Source: Pseudoscleropodium purum
Lineage: Eukaryota > Streptophyta > Bryopsida > Hypnales > Brachytheciaceae
Direction of reading: 5' to 3'
Assembly: GCA_963969395.1 (NCBI GenBank)
Contig: OZ017796.1
Span: 46,366,243 to 46,430,242 of the forward strand
DNA length: 64,000 bases
Shown in pieces: positions 60,620 through 64,000 of the stretch (the stretch's first letter is position 1; every line of letters starts with the position of its first letter). The notes beneath the pieces are model-generated. The model was not told the origin of the DNA and did no database searches. It saw only the letters and a program-made list of their open reading frames with translations. The translations under genes were made by a program, and so were the position numbers.

Positions 60620-61200
60620 TAGAATCCACTACTGCAACTCATTTCTTGACTTTAGGAAATTCCTTTGCAAGGTAGTCGGTTGACATGCAAACTTTGTAAA
60701 AAATTGAAAGGTTGCAGTAGTCTATTGTGATGAGGATTCTTTCCTTGGTACTGACATTAGAGATGGAGACTTTTGTTTTTCAACCTTGGTCAGCCTAAAG
60801 AACGATACAAAAGCACTAGTCACAAGACCTGGTGTTCTTCTTGTCACTACCTATCAACTTGCCTTGTTCTCCTGCAATCTCCTTTGCCACTCCTAAAAAC
60901 TCTCTAGGCATTCCCTTCAATGATATCTATGTTGGTACCTTTAGCTTTGCAAGGCTTTGAGCATTGGAGCCAATTGCCCATGTTTGAATGATGCATATGC
61001 CCCATTTGGAGCGGTGGGAGGTTAACATTAGCAATTTCTACATTGTGGTGCTCTATTTTGTGAGTACTTGGAAAAAGCCTTTACCAAGGTCTAGGCCTAA
61101 GACAACCCATTCCCTGGTCTATGCGTGGACTACTTCTAGCCATTGTGCAAGGACAACCAGTGTGTGCCTTCCACCTACAAAAAAAGAATCACTACATACT
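60620..61200 (-). pseudogene. LINE ORF1 remnant (DUF4283-like with zinc knuckle)
   Basis: Read on the minus strand, it has VLGLDLGKGFFQVLTK, then SKWGICIIQTWAIGSNAQSL, then ISLKGMPREFLGVAKEIAGE and finally IDYCNLSIFYKVCMSTDYLA. This order matches the DUF4283 domain and following zinc knuckle of plant LINE ORF1 proteins; several zinc ligands and the frame are lost. ORF1 probably extended to about 59.2 kb and was interrupted by the GC-rich MITE at 59.69 kb. Confidence 0.5.
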
Positions 61201-62288
61201 TTTGCAACCTCTCTATCTCTTTCCTAACCATTTTTTGATTACTTGGTCTTCAAGGAAAATGTTACAAAGAAGAAAACCTAAGGATCTTTATGTAAACCCG
61301 TGAGGGAGTTTCTCACCTACAATATGCTTTGTCAAGTGAATTGTCATGTTCCTTGCCATGCTTGTGATTGCAGCCACCATCTTCGGTTCCACTTCATTAT
61401 CTTTTCTAGTTGCCTCATTGTTTGATCCACCATCAAATCATGTTGATGTAGCTAGTGCGTGCTCCAGCCTTGCTCATAGAGAGTCCATGTAAGAAGGGTG
61501 CTACATTTCCACGGTAGTGTTTCATGTGATTTAGAAATTGGCTAATTATCAAACCCTAATAAAACCCTAATTTCAAAGTAAAACCCCGATCCAAGCTTGT
61601 TCTCAACTTTTGAGAGTAGAGTGTGAAGAATAATTGTCTACCTTGAATAAACAATCAAGACGGGATTGGATTATGTTTCCTAAGGGTGCTACGAAATGGT
61701 GTGGTTGCAACGGGTGTGCTCATGCAGCTACATGCACACTTCTAGGGCAACGCAACGACCTTGTTTTGACCAATCCTTTTCAGTACTTTCAAAACTTAAT
61801 GTAGATTGTTTATGACAACATTGCAAACATGGGGATTGGCATATTTCAATTTCATAATTGAATTCTTAACAATTTTGTATTTTGAATGATTCTCTACTAC
61901 TATTTACTTATTATTTTTATCTATATGTTGTACAATTCCAAATGACCTAAAAAATTTCAAACATGTAGCCAACTACTCTAGGAAAATGAGTTCAAAGAAG
62001 CTCCACCATTTTGAAACTCTTTTCATAGAAAAGTGAGCTTGTGAAGTGCATTTGCCCTACTTTTTGTAGGGTTGCAAAAAATTATTTTAGTAAATTTGAA
62101 TGCTTATATCTTGCAACCTATGTGGTAGAAAATTTTGAAATTTTTACCACATGTTTTCAAATCAAGCATACTTCAAAACCCTATGATTCTATATGTCAAC
62201 AAAAATTCAAAAATATGGTACTTGTACTAAAAATGACAATTTTTGAGCATTTTTGATTAAATCATAGTCATAGAACTATAAGGGTTAA

Positions 62289-64000
62289 GCAATTTTGGAG
62301 TAGATCATGAATAGTATTATGTGGTGGAATTTTTTCATGTATAAAGATAGGAAATATGAACATCGTGAATTTTTTAGAATTTTATACTCGAAATTGAAAT
62401 TACTGTGAATTTTAGGAGCTTAAAAGTACATTTCACTAGTAGCCAATGTTTAGAGTCTTCCAATTCTAATTATTTAAGAACTATTTTTTTATTCATTCCT
62501 TCCTACTCTTTTGCTCGCTACATTGGGACATGTTTCAAAACCTTATTAGTTCCAATCTTGAAAAGGACAAAAGAAAACAAATTTCAAACTCAAGTTCTAA
62601 CTTAAGGTTGGAAATAGCACACTCTACATGTTGAGTAGTAGGCATAGTCGGTTATTGGTGTGTTTACCTTAAAGTAGCATTAGAGAGAATCCAGGCCCTG
62701 TAAAGAGCCATAAGTTCCTACAATTTCTTCCACAATTTTGTTTTTTTTCTTCGTAAAATGAAATTTGAAAAAAAAATGAAAAAATATTTTCCTAAAGATT
62801 GGGGAACATGCATATAATGGCCCTTTCATGACCCTCAATCCCTTCTAATGAATAGCCTATGAAGGTCCATGATAACCCATAATGGACATCTAGAAAATGA
62901 TCCCATTACTAGGTCAATAAATGAGATTGGGCCACAATCAATGTCTTAGGTGAAATCAATGGAATGATTTGTGATTTAATCAAGAACTTTCAACTTTTCA
63001 ATGTAAATTCAATGTAGGAAGTGACTTTTTTTAGGCCTTCCACATTAGGAAATACTTTGTTTGCTTTGAGTGAATAAGACCATTATAAATATACTTTTTG
63101 TTGGTTTTGGTGTAGTCTACTATAGAGATTCTTTTGGGCAATACACTTCAAAAATTCATAACAAATTCATACTTCATCTCCATGTGGATAAAAATTATAC
63201 CACTCTAGCAATGGCATTAACCTTAAAGTGCTCCAACGTGTATATTCTAGATGATGAACAAAGTGCTTCTAGGCATTGTATTGTCTAGCAAACTTTTCAT
63301 TCATCCAATCTAATTCTTGAATCTTGAAGAGAAAACCTTTTTTTATGACAAATTTCTTGAAATTGCAGTAAATGATATTTCTTCAAAAAGATATAAGCCA
63401 AAATATGCAAAAAATCGAAAAAGGATTGAAGCATTTAGGGGTTAATCCCTGAAAGACTTAATTCATTGTGAAATGGTCAAACTTCTTGTCTGAGCTAATT
63501 TTAGCCTTTTCAATAGTGTTCAAAAAACAATCTGATATTTTTACTACTTGAAACTCTAAATTCTATATCACTTTGAGAAATTGCAATTTGTTTCGTGAAA
63601 ATTTCTAATTGTCATCATTTTTGTTGCAAAAAATGAACATAAATATGTAAAAATAGCAAAAAACAATCCAAATTATTTGAAATTTTCTTGAGAGGTAAAA
63701 GTAGCAATGGGAATTAGCATAAAAAAATTCAGTTTTTTATTTTATTTTTTACACCTAAAATAGCCACATCAAACACCTTGAAGTCAAATTTAATTGTCAA
63801 ACCAAATTTATCCTTTTATTTAATTAATGTACAGAATTTTTATAATTTTTGCTAGTAGGAAAATAAATTTTCTACTTATTTTTTATTTTTTCAATAATTT
63901 TGAAGGAAAAATAAAATTATTATGATTTTTCAAAGCTAAGGGTGGAAATAAAATTATATCAATTACAATATATATTAGAATAATCTAGAATTTTTATTGT
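62289..64000. other. AT-rich spacer, decayed repeats
   Basis: No gene is recognised. It contains a reverse partial copy of the 47.95/53.2-kb repeat (62330-62420) and an orphan TTAA-type right end, GCATTTAGGGG followed by TTAA at 63442-63445, the same end as family B. Its left partner was not identified. The 63070-63288 ORF starts at a non-ATG-like context in AT-rich sequence and has no recognisable domain. Confidence 0.4.

Larger units (their letters stand above)
54837..61798 (-). mobile_element. Non-LTR retrotransposon (plant LINE), degenerate, about 7 kb
   Basis: A 9-bp target duplication, ATGTAGATT, flanks it at 54828-54836 and 61799-61807. The undisturbed family A copy at 8.3 kb has this word only once. 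The 3' end (left side) is A-rich on the minus strand, as expected. Read on the minus strand it has an ORF1-like region with a zinc-knuckle remnant, then endonuclease, reverse transcriptase and a C-terminal zinc-binding domain. All have many stops and frameshifts, so it cannot move by itself. Confidence 0.85.
54394..62288. mobile_element. TTAA-type element, family A copy 2, split by a LINE
   Basis: The left end is TTTA then CCCCAAAAGGAC (from 54394), a decayed form of TTAA-CCCCTAAAG. The right end is ATAAGGG then TTAA at 62285-62288. The parts 54640-54836 and 61799-62284 align in order with 8100-9023 (for example AGAAAGCTTTGAATTATTC, ATAGTTATGGATTCT, TACAATTCCAAATGAC, CATGTAGCCAA). The element was therefore once about 0.9-1 kb, and the 7-kb LINE was inserted into it. 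Confidence 0.65.

Noticed and set aside
1..64000. CRISPR array, prophage, operon or bacterial defence system
   Set aside because: No regularly spaced repeats, bacterial gene order or phage genes are present; all recognised genes are plant nuclear genes.

Overview
The window looks like nuclear DNA of a land plant. Six intron-containing plant genes (48 GT-AG or GC-AG introns by my count) sit as islands of normal base composition in long AT-rich stretches filled with decayed transposons. Gene families (a two-repeat AP2 factor of the WRINKLED1 type, a KUP/HAK/KT potassium transporter, a plastid glutaredoxin, a DOXC-type 2-oxoglutarate dioxygenase), a plant-type LINE and telo-boxes all fit a plant. 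piggyBac-like remnants and the AP2 exon layout make me lean towards a non-seed plant, but the species cannot be fixed from this sequence.

Layout. 1-5.2 kb: 3' half of the gene for translation initiation factor eIF5B (+). 5.2-9.3 kb: AT-rich spacer with a 1.1-kb TTAA-flanked element. 9.3-13.0 kb: WRI1/AP2-like transcription factor (+). 13-17.3 kb: less AT-rich spacer with three sets of local duplications and one weak ORF. 17.3-24.98 kb: AT-rich transposon graveyard with a broken piggyBac-like transposase, a GC-rich hAT-like insertion inside it, and TTAA-flanked elements. 27.0-31.9 kb: KUP potassium transporter (+), tail-to-tail with a 2OG dioxygenase (32.7-34.0 kb, -). 34.8-39.8 kb: AT-rich, with a small inverted-repeat element, a 317-bp fold-back and another TTAA element. 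40.1-46.1 kb: NOP14, a 15-exon ribosome biogenesis gene (-), with telo-boxes upstream. 49.0-51.7 kb: plastid CPYC glutaredoxin (+). 52-64 kb: transposon nest in which a TTAA element is split by a 7-kb LINE, itself split by a hAT-like MITE.

The genes share no pathway. eIF5B and NOP14 are housekeeping genes for translation and 40S biogenesis; the others are ordinary metabolic, transport or regulatory genes. No operon-like or defence system is present.

The main novelty candidate is a family of AT-rich elements with TTAA at each end and CCCCTAAAG-type termini. It lies in the same window as a decayed piggyBac-type transposase, a superfamily that is rarely described in plants. Other points are a GC-rich hAT-like family with CGGACG-dense interiors and an unusual number of GC-AG introns. 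All exon boundaries were read by eye from splice signals, frame and family conservation; there is no transcript evidence.
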